Origin: Phytoseiulus persimilis | Lineage: Eukaryota > Arthropoda > Arachnida > Mesostigmata > Phytoseiidae | Direction: 5' to 3' | NCBI GenBank assembly: GCA_037576195.1 | Contig: CM075103.1 | Span: 18,476,001-18,540,000, forward strand | Length of the DNA: 64,000 nt | Part shown: in pieces, positions 10,304 to 22,349 of the stretch | How the letters are laid out: each line of letters starts with the position of its first letter | Numbering within the stretch: position 1 is the stretch's first letter | Made by a program: the position numbers and the translations under genes | The notes under the pieces: generated by a model | What the model was told of the DNA's origin: nothing | Database searches by the model: none | What the model saw: only the letters and a program-made list of their open reading frames with translations

Positions 10304-12304
10304 ATGTCTGGAGATCCCGCACCACCCACAGAGGCCACCAAACGGCTCGTGTCGAAGAAGCAAACACTGGATGATGCATACGCGGCACCTGCCAACTTTC
10401 TAGAGATCGACGTTAGCAACCCCGTCACGCACGGAGTGGCCCGCAAGAGATACACCGACTACGAAGTGCGAATGAGGGTGGGTACTGAGGCAGTCTGTGA
10501 TGGTTCCTGAGCTGTGTCGAACGGTTTTTGCGCGCTAACTCCGCAATAGGTTTCTCTTATGGGGTGGATGGTGGATCCCGTGAGTCATGTAGCGTGACTG
10601 CGGGATGCCGCTACGGTTCCAGCTCGGACCCGCTTGGACGTCAGACACGGATTCGGACGTCAACGTCACCTAATCGACGAGCGGTTTCTTTGTCTCGGAA
10701 GGAAGTCGAGCGAGAGATAGAGTTTTTTTCTCTTGGAGACCCATATGCTGTGAGAGCCGCTCGACTCCAATAACGTCTTTGCTGAGATGATCCAGGAGGT
10801 TCGATCGCGGCAGAAATGTTTAAACGATTGTCAATGCGGCTTCATAGACGTCGATGGGTCGACCGCTCTGCGAGATCAGCAAATGTGCGGCGTTTCGCTA
10901 CGTCCGCGTGGATGAGGTTTTGCTTGGTGGTTGTCGCTTTTGTAGGGCATGATGTTGGTGAGCAATCGGAGCCTAATCGCTGTCGAGCTCGACGGAATCT
11001 CCGTTGACGCCCCTATCTCAATTCATCGCCTCCCCCACGGAGGAATCACGAGTTGTTAGATGGCGGTCATTAATCCTTCTGAGATTCACAGCGGCAAGGG
11101 ATTTCCAAGTTTTCGAGAAGAGCTCCGAGCCTGTCACGAGCCATTCCTCCTTGCATTGCATCAGTGATCTTGAGTTTGATTTGCGAGCCGAGAAGTTCTT
11201 GATCGAGTTTGTGGGAGTTTTGTTTTCCTGATGGCATCGATAAGAGTATTACGCTTCGAGAACATCTAACTCATCGAGATGTATATTAGCGGAGGCCAGA
11301 GATGGAATCAGTTCTCGCTCACATGTACTCTGCTTCTGAGGAATCGATCCCTCTCAACTTCTCAGAGCCTGAATGCGGGCAAAGCTCTGTTGGAGCGTCG
11401 AACCCTAGCCAGCAGCGAGTCGATGTGTAATCGGCTTCATAGCCCTCCAATGATGCACAACTTTCGTGACGGATCTGATATTTCCCTCTCCTGAGCCTAC
11501 ACGAGTTCGCAGTCTTCTCTAACTGGTGGTTTGCTCATCTTTCAGACGAATCTGCCAGTATTCAAACTGAAAGAATCCGTTGTCCGACGGAGATACAGCG
11601 ATTTCGAATGGCTGCGTTCCGAACTCGAGCGGGATAGCAAGGTTTGTGAAATTCTCTCTAATGCAACTATGAACTTTTTCTTGAATGGGACTGTCTTCCG
11701 AGGAACGTCTCCTTTAGAGAAACATTCACCAATCTCATCTCAGAATTATGAATGAACCAAATCATGAAGGATCCTTTGAAGCATAATACCATGCTCGTTC
11801 TGCGTTCCATTCCTTTGTCCGGCTCGCGCTCGGGTCGGCTTACACCTGTCGTCGTTCTGGGATTCTGTTCGCTTTGTTTTGTATCGAAAGCCTGAGCCTG
11901 AATTCCAAGAGAACACGCTGCCTGATACGATATGTACGGCCATTCTCGAAAATCGAAGGTATCATCCGCTACTTTTTCTATACCAGATCGTGGTCCCGCC
12001 TCTGCCGTCCAAAGCATGGAAGCGTCAATTGCCCTTCCGACAGGACGAAGGCTTGTTCGAAGATGAGTTCATCGACGAGAGACGTAAACATCTTGAAACC
12101 TTCATCAACAAAGTCGCCGGTAGGTCCCCAAATTTTTTTGACTGCTCGTTCATGTCTCCCCTCCAGCGAATCATCGGACATTCAAAGCTACGTTCTCAAT
12201 TCCCAGGGCATCCTCTAGCACAGAACGAGCGATGCTTGCACATGTTTCTGCAAGAACCCGTGATCGACAGGAACTACGTACCTGGGAAAATGCGTAACAC
12301 ATAA
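10304..12304 (+). CDS. Snx3: Sorting nexin SNX3/SNX12 (PX-domain retromer cargo adaptor)
   Basis: Four coding exons: 10304-10477, 11546-11641, 11987-12119 and 12207-12304. All have GT/AG borders and join in frame to 166 residues, against 162 in human SNX3. The protein is almost entirely one PX domain, which binds phosphatidylinositol-3-phosphate on early endosomes. There SNX3 recruits the retromer and returns cargo such as Wntless to the Golgi. Diagnostic stretches are [37 protein letters not shown] (the Arg-Tyr pair contacts the lipid head group), [26 protein letters not shown] and a C-terminus at KMRNT. The start ATG matches the family's N-terminal length. SNX3 and SNX12 cannot be told apart here; arthropods normally have one gene. 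A polyadenylation hexamer follows at 12444. Confidence 0.97.
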
Positions 12305-12443
12305 TGTAGCGGCCAGATTTGCCGATAACTGAAAAAATTGAGGAAATCGTTAAAAATACAAACTCCACCAGACACACACACACGAGCGCCGCGGACGACA
12401 GAGACATCATTTACGATATCATCAGTGAAATTCTACGACGAAC

Positions 12444-12449
12444 AATAAA
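12444..12449 (+). promoter_or_regulatory. Polyadenylation signal AATAAA for SNX3
   Basis: Canonical hexamer 140 bases past the SNX3 stop codon, on the same strand and in a short AT-rich stretch. No competing hexamer is closer. Confidence 0.6.
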
Positions 12450-13380
12450 CAAATTGATGTAGAATCAGACACAGAGCTCCGGCAACCAGAAGGGGGTACA
12501 CCTCCGTTTGGGAGCATTACATCAGGAGGAACACATCTCGGCTTTATTTTGACTTCCATGAATCGTCTCTGCACGATTCCCAGGATTCCCCGAAGATGAC
12601 TTAGTTAGAAGGTTACGATATAGTTGTAAATAACGGGCTGACGGCTGGCGGCGGCGGAGTGAAGTGACGAAGCCGGAACGAAACGCGTGAGATGACAGCG
12701 ATAACCCATTCTCCGACCCACTGAGAGTTTCGCGAATGCACGAAACCTTCCCCAAGACAAATGATTCTCGCTCACGTTTTTTCCTAGGTTTCGATTTCAT
12801 GAACGTCTTCGTCGGATCGTGAATGTCAGATCAGTGAGTGCTTCGGATTAGAATGAAATCTCTCTGGAAATGGATGATATACGTGCCGTTACATTAGGTT
12901 TGAATTCTTCTTCTCAAGTCTCTATTGCCCCAGAGGGAGCCAAGACGTGAGCCGAGCAGGGGTAGACTAATACCGGGTAGTGGTGAATCGTCGCCTTTTT
13001 AAAGAAACTCAGATCGTAAAGACCAAAATACGTCGACTCAAACGCTCGAGAGATCTTGTCGGGAAGGTGAAAAAAATCCTTATACTCAAAATAAAGACTT
13101 TTACGCTACTTTTGAATTTTAACACCGTAGTCCTCTTAATTCCTCACGCTGCTTTCCGTCCTCACAGTACGAAGGGGAATGCACCACGGCTGCCCGATCT
13201 ATGACAGACGAGTATCTGCCGGACCATGGGAGTCCCCCATGGGAATACCAAACGAGATTCCTCCGAAGTTCTCCGGCCCAGAGGCAACCTCAGTCGAGAT
13301 CGATTCCCGACGAGAGGGTTAGAGCGCGAAGTTTGTCTGAACTAAGCCTGGGTCGCGACTAAGACTTCTGTCGTGCGGGT
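12450..13380. other. Intergenic region between SNX3 and UBA1
   Basis: No coding signal on either strand. There is a short palindromic stretch near 13226-13242 (CCATGGGAGTCCCCCATGG). Confidence 0.35.
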
Positions 13381-13500
13381 TCGTGATGTCACAACGGTGC
13401 GCACTCGACTTCAGCCAATCAGATAGCGCCCCACACTGAGGAACGCTATGGATCCGAAGTGGAAGGCGGGACCTCGCTCCCTCGCTTTTGAGTTCCGTTC
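13381..13500 (+). promoter_or_regulatory. Probable UBA1 core promoter region with CCAAT box
   Basis: Contains a CCAAT box in an NF-Y-like context (CAGCCAATCAG, CCAAT at 13415-13419) and a CRE-like TGATGTCA just before it. It sits about 480-600 bases upstream of the UBA1 start codon. It has no clear TATA box, consistent with a housekeeping promoter. Assigned from motifs and position only. Confidence 0.4.
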
Positions 13501-13978
13501 AGAGACTGTTCAACATCTTACAAGGTCACAGTCTATCTTGGATTAAGGAGTGAGAACAGGAAACTCGGAATCCCCCCACCCGCAAGGCCTCCCACGCCGT
13601 TTCCAGCCGAAACGGGTCGAGGCTGCTTTTGAAAGTGGCGCCAAGCTGAAAGTCTACGGAAATTCGTCTGCTCTTCGGGCAGAGCCTGAGCGTCCGTGTC
13701 GTTGTCGTTGTTGTTACTGTCGACCATTTAACACAGCAGCCGGTCGGTCGGTTGGTTGAATCCTTGTTGTGCCGAGTTGCGAGCGAGACTTCGGTCCTGA
13801 GAATCTTCGAGAGCACGTCCACACTACGAGACAGCGTCACCGTGCACTTCAACAACCATCACGAAGGCTGTTGTCAACGCGTTGATTCGCTCGCCAGCCG
13901 ATCACAGACGAAGACTGTCTTGGAGTACAGACATATTTTAGCGAGTTCTTGATGCCGCGTGCCCTCTGTAGAAGCTAA

Positions 13979-16900
13979 ATGTCTCAAACTGAATCCGCTA
14001 CTGGAAAACAATCAGAAAATATTGCACCGCCCTCAAAGAGGCGTAGAACTGAGGATTCCAACGGTGAAAACAGTGCAACCCTCAAAAACGTAAGTCATCG
14101 TCCAAATCCCATAGAATTCATCTCCATCGTCTTCTGAAAAGGCCTAGGCGGTATACGCACGTGTACTCGATTCTCTGTTCGACAGTTCTCACGGTTCCGA
14201 TCGAGTCACATTCTTCCTTAACGCTGCACGCTTCGAGGTCGCATCCGGTCGGGCTCGTTCGCTTCGGTCGAGCCCGAAGAGAACTATACACAAGCGGTCG
14301 CCTCCGCAAATCGGTCGACAAAGCTTGGGTGTTGCGGGGTGGGGGGAAACTAGCTGTCGAAGCCGAGTTTCGGGTATCGTATCAGTGCTGCGAGACATGC
14401 ATCGACGAATACGATCGTGGTATCGACATCAGCAGCTCCCAGAGACACGAGTTCTGCATGACAACAGCTCAACTGCTATGAGCTTCGGCATCGCTTCTGC
14501 GGGGCTGGTTATGTGGATTCCACAAGAACGCGATCGTGATACGAAATTCCCCTGTTATTCCCACGTCACTATCATCGTCGAACTGATGAGCAACAGAGTA
14601 CATGAACGCTCTCTTTCGGTAACAATGATGACCGTTTTCGGTGAGCTTGAACCTGAGGGGCGAATAGTGTCAATGTTTCCAGATGCATTCCGTGCTTTCG
14701 GTCATCGTGGTTCTCTGGAAGACATTCCTCAAAAAGGAATCCAGTCGGAGTGTCCGGAGTAGATGGTGAGTTTCTCGGACTCCCTGCTTCGTGTAGACGG
14801 TCGACGATCTCTCCAATTCCCTGTGGAACAGTCAACTCGAGAGAAACACGATACTTCAGAGTCACATTCGGATCGCGCGTGGTTCGAGGCGAGCGTGACC
14901 ATATTTCCGCGTTTCAAACCATGAAAATGCCCTCTGAGCATGAAGTCTTGGAACTGGGATGAGACCCGAGCGTTGGATATGCGGTTTGACTCGCGAAACG
15001 GCGACCATCGCTGTGGCTTCCTTCGGTGCGGCGAGCTCGATTCGGTAGCAGAATAACACGCCGGCTGCGTACGAATCGGGTTCCGTGGTACCCTGAGGAA
15101 GAGGCTCCCTGTTCCTTGGGCTCCATATACCAATCATGTTGGGCCGAAAATCCCCGCAAGGCAGCTGCAATCTCTTTCGAAGATTTTCGGACCCTCGTCC
15201 ATCTGCGATCCGCAATTCAGGGCTCCCGATCTTGGCCCGATTTCTCCTTCTTCGACGCCAAAAACGGTCCGCCGTGAAGTAACCGGAATCGTTCCGGGAC
15301 CTGATTGTTTCGATGTACTCGATGCTGCTATGAATTACCTCGGAGTTCAAGATCTCGAGCAGTGGCGATTCCCGAAACGCCCCCGAGGGCTGGGCAACTT
15401 CTTTGGAGCGGATTCGAGATCCCAGCCTTACAATCACCTATATGGTACGGAAAAGTGCATCTGAATCGAGGAGAAATGATAAGTGGGTATCAAATACTGA
15501 AGATACCAGACCTTCCATCAGCGTCTGCCAAAGCTTCAAGTATTTTCCTCGAAATTTGTAGCACGAAAGTATGCTACGGGCAGAACGACGCCCCCGCCCA
15601 AGGCAACCGATCCAGAGATTCTGTAGCGAGATGTCAGTTTCCATCTTTGCTGCATGGAAACGATCGTCGATCGGTGGACGTCTCTCTTCGTTCGTAAAAC
15701 CCGTACTCGCTCGATGGAGGGCTCGCGGTGTGAATCATTCCGGCTTCATCTCCGATCGTTCTCGTGGGATCATCCACCCCCAATCGGGCTGAGCTACGCG
15801 GACGGGCGGTTGGGGACCGCTGTTAATCGTTGTGTCTCGCGCGCCCAATCGTCTGATTTCGTTACCTCCAAGATGGCGGCATGCCACCAGGACATTATTC
15901 GCGGGTCCTGTTATGTTATTTTCGGTATCATCACAGTGGAAGCCCGCCAAACGGCGAAAGAACACTACAAACAGCCGTCTGTCGCTCGGTACCATCAGCT
16001 AACATCGTTGCCCAGCGCAGACCACCCTCTCTCCCGTCATCTTGGTCCCTCGTCGTCTGCTTATTTGTCGGCTGCTCCCTTCCACGATGACTCAGTGGTT
16101 CCCCGGCTGCGGTGAGGCGAATGGTAGCTGCAGCAGGAGCAGCAGCAGCATATCGCAACACTCCACAGTCACAACACGCTAAACCCTACCGAGTGAGGAG
16201 AACCGGTGCGTTGCGATAATCGTGTAGTGAATTTCCGATTGTGCGAACAACTCAACTGTGATTGCGAAATCCGTCCCGTCGGGCAGCGACTGGACCGCCT
16301 CGACTCGTTGTCTGTATTCCTTGAAAGGTAAACGACTTACGACGATTCTCCGCCATTGTTGACGCGGCACTCACAAGCCTAGCGCTCTCAGAAGTATGAC
16401 AAGTCCTCAGGAGGGATATCTGGCAGAAAATGGAGCTGTCAGTTTTCGGCATGCGGCTTCCGGAGTTGATTTCCACTTTTCTTCGAGATCCTTGGAAGTA
16501 CGAGAAGCCGGTTCTTGCTCACTTTCGAAGAACTCCGAAGCGATCGACTTTCTCGACTCGGCAGCAAAACCATCCGGCTCGTTTCGATAGCTTGAGATTC
16601 GGAGTATGGCTTTGGCTTTCGAATTCGCGCTCGAATGCGGGTCTGAAGCGGGAGCTTGTCACTCAGATAGGCGCCAGGCGAAATGGGTGATAGTTTGTCG
16701 GAGTTCGATCAACAAACATGAAAACTCGTTGGTCTCTTGAATCGTTTGTATTGAGACGCGTTCCGTGTTCGGGAAATGTCCGCCGCCGAAATCTGTACTT
16801 GTGCAAATGCCTGCGACGGAATCTCTGCCGGAATCATGGTCTCAGACCTCGACCAGAACCGGATTTCGACCAGCGACCCACCTCCATACTAGGGAAACTC

Positions 16901-19900
16901 TGGGCTGTCGGCGGAGAAGACGTTGACAAATACACGGTATCTGTGCCAGGCGTTACCGGCGAGCTCGAATCGATAAACAACAACAGAGGGGTGGACTTCG
17001 AACTCATCCGTTGATTCTTCAGACGTCACCGGTTGTCACCCGGTCCGATTGTTCAAAAGTTCTCAGGGAGTTCAGAATTCTCTGCTTCAGCCAGCTGTGG
17101 CTGATGTAGAATTTTGCGGAACGAAGGAGCGACCATGAAGGTTTATTCAGCGAAGTCTGCGCGAAAAATCGTGACGTGTGTCAAGGGAGGTATTGTGTTG
17201 GAGCGAAGGGTTCTCCTCGCTGTGTGTGATCATCGAGTTGCGGCGTCATCCCTATTCGGAAGAGCTTGAACTCTCTTCTCGTGCTGAGCATCATGTTCTC
17301 TGTTCTGCCTCTGCTTCGACGAACACCCGACTATGTGACGTGGCTTTTATAGCCCGGAATCGCCAATCGCTGGAATCAAGATTTTCTGGGGGAAACAGTT
17401 TCCTTGATCACATCTGTCGTCGGCATACTGGTCGCGATCATAACCCTTTTCGGACGTTCGAACTATCTGAAGACCTGCATGAAACCTGTAACAAACGAGC
17501 TCGCGGAGGGCCTTGATTATTCGTCTAGACCAGATTTCATGAAACGATAGCTTGGGCACCAGACAGATGGAACACAAACGAAAGGATACAATTCGGGTGT
17601 CGATGCCTGTGAGGAATCTTTAGTCCCCTCGAACAGCTCTGCGCAACATTTGTAAAACTGTCGAGATTACCAGCGAAATTCAGAATAAGCTTCCGGTCGT
17701 TGTCCACGTGATTCAGTTTCCATGGGAACGGATCGTTAATCAAAGTTTTAACGCAAACTTTCAACGAAAGCTGCCAGTTCGCTTGGCGCCGACAAAGAAA
17801 TTCGGACTGGGTGCTGTTCTTTGTTCTGGGGAGGTGTCCGTTCCGTTGGACGCACACGAGGGAAGTGCGGCTGAAGATGTTGGTAGTTCTCGAGAGTTTC
17901 CGACCGTTGTCAAACCATGGCAATGAATTTATTCCGTTCACGAATCTCCAAGTTCCCCATCGCGGTGAAGGAATTGCTTTGCTAATTTGTTGTCTGTTCT
18001 CTTCCAGGGTGGATCCATGGCTGCGAGAAATGGAGCGAACGGCTCCCAAGCCCAGGATATTGACGAAAGCCTTTACTCGAGACAGCTGTGAGTTCATTCT
18101 TCCCGCAAAGTACCCTCGTTCCGAAACGTCGATGTCGCTGAAGATCCATATCGCTGGTCGAGCTAACCAGTTTGGCAAAAGACGCAAGTTGAATCATACA
18201 TCGATTGCATGCTCTCGAAAATCGATGAAACAGAGCTCAAGGCCCCCCGAGAACCGCCTATTCATAGCTCCTCCGATTCGGTCGGAAATTTCGAGCTTCG
18301 CTTCATCAATTCCCTTCCGAGCATTACATGGAAACTTCGAAACAGACAAACCTGTGCGGGAACCCCGCGGCCAAACGAAGCCCGCGCAAAAATCCGTAAC
18401 TGAGATGCATTGTGTTTACGAATGAGGGCGTCTTCAGGCCGTTGACCGCGCGAGCAGCCATCTGTAGAACCGCTCAAGGAACCCATTGCAGAAAAGTGTG
18501 CGCCGTCGAACCTGATCGCAACGGTTCTCCGAACGATTGAGAATGTTCGAAAGACGGAATGCGGCACCTCTGGATCGGAGGCCATCCATGCGCTCTTCTT
18601 GTTGACGGGAATGTTGTTGATAGTTTTTAGTCGATGCATGTTCCTTGGAACTGGGATATTTGAGCTCGATACCGAGCAGGACAGGAGCTCAGACGGGAGT
18701 TCTGCCGCTGTCCGAAAAATACTCATTGTTCTTTGGAATAGCTTCGCCAGAATCGCTCCGTGTGATCTTCGTTGCTCACCTTATGTATTGAAGTCGAAAC
18801 CCACTGGCCCCGAAGACCCTCCGAGGAAAGATCCGAAGAAAAAACGTGTTTCTGTTTTTGCAGGTACGTCTTGGGTCATGAGGCTATGCGTCGCATGCAG
18901 TCGTCGGATGTGCTGATCTCAGGCCTGGGCGGTTTGGGAGTCGAAATCGCCAAGAACGTCATCCTTGGAGGCGTCAAGTCCGTTACCTTGCACGATACCA
19001 AGGAGGTCACTAACCAGGATCTCTCTGCGCAGTATTTTCTCACCAAGGACGACATTGGTGAGTGGTGATTTCGAGAACAGGAGCTCCTCTCCCATGATTC
19101 GTGTTGTTTGTGGGTTTGTGCTCACACATAATAAGCCGAGTTAGTATCAACCAGTCGAGATCGTATAAATACATGAAGAGGGCTCATACTGCGGCTGTCG
19201 AGATCAAGTTTCGATTTGCTACGAACGTTACGTCGTCGCAAATCAGATTCCCTGTCGGAGAGACTCTCGGCTTGAAGTTCCGAAAGAGTAATTCCTCACT
19301 TTTTCTCAATCCAGGCAAGAACCGCGCCGAAGTGTCCTGTCCTCGGGTAGCGGAACTCAACAGTTACGTGAGCGTCTCTGCGAGTACCGGAGATCTGAAT
19401 GAAGAGTTCCTCTCGAAGTTTGCCGTCATCGTTCTGACCGATTCGATTCTCGACGAGCAAATCAGGATCGACTCATGGGCTCATTCGAAAGGCAAATGTG
19501 TCATCATCGCCGACACTCGCGGTCTGTTTTCAAGAGTGTTCTGCGACTTCGGTCCCGAGTTCACAGTCTACGACACGGACGGCAATCAGCCGCTTTCTGC
19601 GATGATCGCGTGCGTCACCAAGGACGCCGAAGGCGTCGTCACCTGTTTAGACGAAACGAGGCACGGATTCGAAGACGGTGACTACGTCACGTTCAATGAG
19701 ATCCAGGGTTTGACCGAAATCAACGGGAAAGAGTTCAAAATAAAGGTCCTGGGACCTTTCACATTCTCTATCGGAGACACGAGCGGTTTTGGCGACTACG
19801 TCAGGGGCGGAATCGCGACCCAGGTGAAGAAGCCTGCCATCGTCAAGTTCAAAACAATGGAGGCGAGCATGGCCGATCCGGCGATCGTCGACGCCGATTG

Positions 19901-22091
19901 GGCCAAGTTTGACCATCCGACCAACCTCCATATCGCGTTCCTCGCGCTGGACAAATTCCGGAAAGCCAAGGGCAAGTTCCCCAAGGCTTGGAACGATGCC
20001 GATGCTGACGAGCTGTTCAGCCTGGCCAAGGAGATCGCCGGTGAGAAGGAGCTCAACGAGAAACTCATCAAGACCTTCGCCAAAGTGAGTTCTGGAAACC
20101 TCTGTCCCATGAATGCTGTGATCGGCGGAATCGCCGCTCAAGAAGTGATGAAAGCCTGCTCCGGGAAGTTCACTCCCTTCAACCAGTGGTTCTACTTCGA
20201 CGCCATCGAATGCCTGCCCGAGGACCGAACCGTCGCTGAGGCCGACGCAGAAGCGGACGCGTCCGATCGCTACGCCGGACAAATCGCTGTCTTCGGGAAA
20301 GCATTCCAAGAGAAGACGGCATCGCAGAAATGGTTCATCGTAGGCGCCGGAGCCATCGGTTGTGAACACCTGAAGAACTTCGCCATGATGGGAGTCGGCA
20401 CGGGGCCGAACGGAGGCATGATCGTCACCGACATGGACATCATCGAGCGGTCGAACCTCAACCGTCAGTTCCTGTTCCGCTCGTGGGACGTCGGTCAGCT
20501 GAAGTCGAAGGCGGCTGCAAAGGCCGTTGCCAAAATGAACCCCCAAGTCCGGATCACGTCGCACGAGAACCGAGTCTGCCCGGAAACGGAGCCCGTGTAC
20601 AACGACGACTTCTTCGAGGCCCTGGACGGCGTTGCGAACGCGCTCGACAACGTTGAAGCCAGGACGTACGTCGACAGGCGTTGCGTCTACTACCGGAAGC
20701 CCCTGCTCGAATCGGGCACGCTCGGAACTAAGGGCAACGTGCAGGTCGTCCTGCCGCACTTGACCGAGAGTTACAGCTCGAGCCACGACCCTCCGGAGAA
20801 GTCTATTCCCATCTGCACGCTGAAGAACTTCCCGAACGCCATCGAGCACACGCTACAGTGGGCCCGTGACGAGTTCGAAGGCCTGTTCAGGACCGGCGCC
20901 GAGTACGCGAGCCAGTACATCCACGATCCGGACTTCCATTCCAAGGCCATCAAGAGTCCTGGCGCGATGGGTCTCGAAATCTACCAATCTGTGAAGAAAG
21001 TTCTCGTTGATGAAAAGCCCAGCACGCTCGAAGACTGCGTCGCGTGGGCCCGGCTCCACTTCGAGGAGCAGTATGCCAACCAAATCAAGCAGCTGTTGCA
21101 CAATTTCCCGAAAGAGCAGATCACCTCAACCGGGGCGCCGTTCTGGTCGGGACCGAAGCGTTGTCCGCATCCGCTCGCGTTCGACGAGAACATCGAGCTG
21201 CATCTGAACTACGTAGACTCCGCTGCCCGACTGAAAGCCTTCATGTACGGAATCGATACCAAAGCTGTGACCAAGGATGAGATCAAGGAGCTCGTCAAAG
21301 CTGTGAAAGTGCCCGAGTTCAAGGTAAAGCAAGGCGTGCACATCGCGGTGACCGAGGCCGAGGCTCAGCAGCAGTCCCAGGTGGGCGATCTGGACTCGCT
21401 GCAGAGCGTTGTCAAGAGCATTCCTTCCCCCGAACAATTCAAAAGCTTCACTCTGAAGCCGATCGAGTTCGAGAAGGACGACGATACCAACTTCCACATG
21501 GACTTCATCGTCGCGGCATCCAACCTTCGCGCCGAGAACTACGACATCGCTCCGGCCGACCGACACCAGTCCAAGCTGATCGCTGGAAAGATCATCCCGG
21601 CCATCGCCACGACGACGGCGCTCGTCTCCGGACTCGTGTGCCTCGAGATGTACAAAATCATTCAGGGCCACAAATCGATTGAAACCTACAAGAACACTTT
21701 CATCAACCTTTCGCTGCCGTACATCGGATTCGCCGAGCCCATGCCCGCACCGAAGATCAAGTACTATGAGACAGAGTTTACGTTGTGGGACCGCTTCGAT
21801 CTTCAGGGTGAAATGACTCTCCAGGAATTCATCGATTACTTCAGAACGAAGCACGACCTCGAAATCACCATGCTTTCCCAGGGGGTTCAGATGCTGTTCG
21901 CGTTCTTCATGCAGGCGCAGAAGAAGCAGGATCGTCTTAAAATGAAAATGACAGAAGTCGTCGAGAGCGTTAGTCAGAAAAAAATTCCACCACACATAAA
22001 ATCGTTGGTGTTCGAGTTGTGCTGTAGCAATCTCGATGGGGAGGACGTCGAAGTCCCCTACGTAAATTACCGACTCGGCAACAGATCGTGA
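13979..22091 (+). CDS. UBA1: Ubiquitin-like modifier-activating enzyme 1 (E1, UBA1)
   Basis: Four exons: 13979-14089, 18008-18087, 18864-19057 and 19315-22091. All junctions are GT/AG and in phase, giving 1053 residues (human UBA1 has 1058). UBA1 adenylates ubiquitin with ATP, forms a thioester on its own cysteine and passes ubiquitin to E2 enzymes, in cytoplasm and nucleus. Visible: an N-terminal NLS-like [10 protein letters not shown]; the inactive adenylation half starting [19 protein letters not shown] with [12 protein letters not shown]; the active adenylation half with [17 protein letters not shown] and [20 protein letters not shown]; the catalytic cysteine in [12 protein letters not shown] (residue 629, codon 20814-20816, equivalent to human Cys632); the linker to the ubiquitin-fold domain [13 protein letters not shown]; and the end [17 protein letters not shown]. 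An in-frame Met41 starts exon 2's MAARNG, matching the human UBA1b start. Exon 4 alone carries 88% of the protein. Confidence 0.98.
14090..18007 (+). other. UBA1 intron 1 (3.9 kb)
   Basis: Bounded by donor GTAAGT and acceptor TTCCAG. It separates the NLS-coding exon from the exon with the internal Met41 start. It contains AAGATGGCGGC at 15870-15880, the consensus of the YY1-type downstream promoter element often found at transcription starts. An alternative promoter for the short isoform could therefore lie inside. No independent gene was recognised. Confidence 0.6.
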
Positions 22092-22316
22092 ACTCAACGC
22101 TCCCCAAGAGACTTCAATGGAAGGAAGGTTTTTATTTAATGTGCGGACTGAGTCCACGTTCTGGAAGGGAAAACAAACAAACAGACGAACAGTAACACAA
22201 ACAAACAAGCCAACACAAACGATCTACAAACGACAAAACACTGCGATCCAGGGGGAAACCCAATCAAGAGTCGGGAAGGCCCAGAGGATCACGCTTGAGG
22301 CGATTTTTCATTCTCG

Positions 22317-22322
22317 AATAAA
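22317..22322 (+). promoter_or_regulatory. Polyadenylation signal AATAAA for UBA1
   Basis: Canonical hexamer 226 bases past the UBA1 stop codon, followed by a T-rich stretch (ACTTTTTTGGT) like a downstream element. Confidence 0.65.
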
Positions 22323-22349
22323 AGACTTTTTTGGTCCGAACCGATCCTC

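Noticed and set aside
19647..22208. Two long minus-strand open frames (400 and 360 codons) antisense to UBA1
   Set aside because: They lie fully within the conserved UBA1 exon and arise from its G/C-rich third positions. Their translations are Val/Leu/Glu-rich and match nothing.
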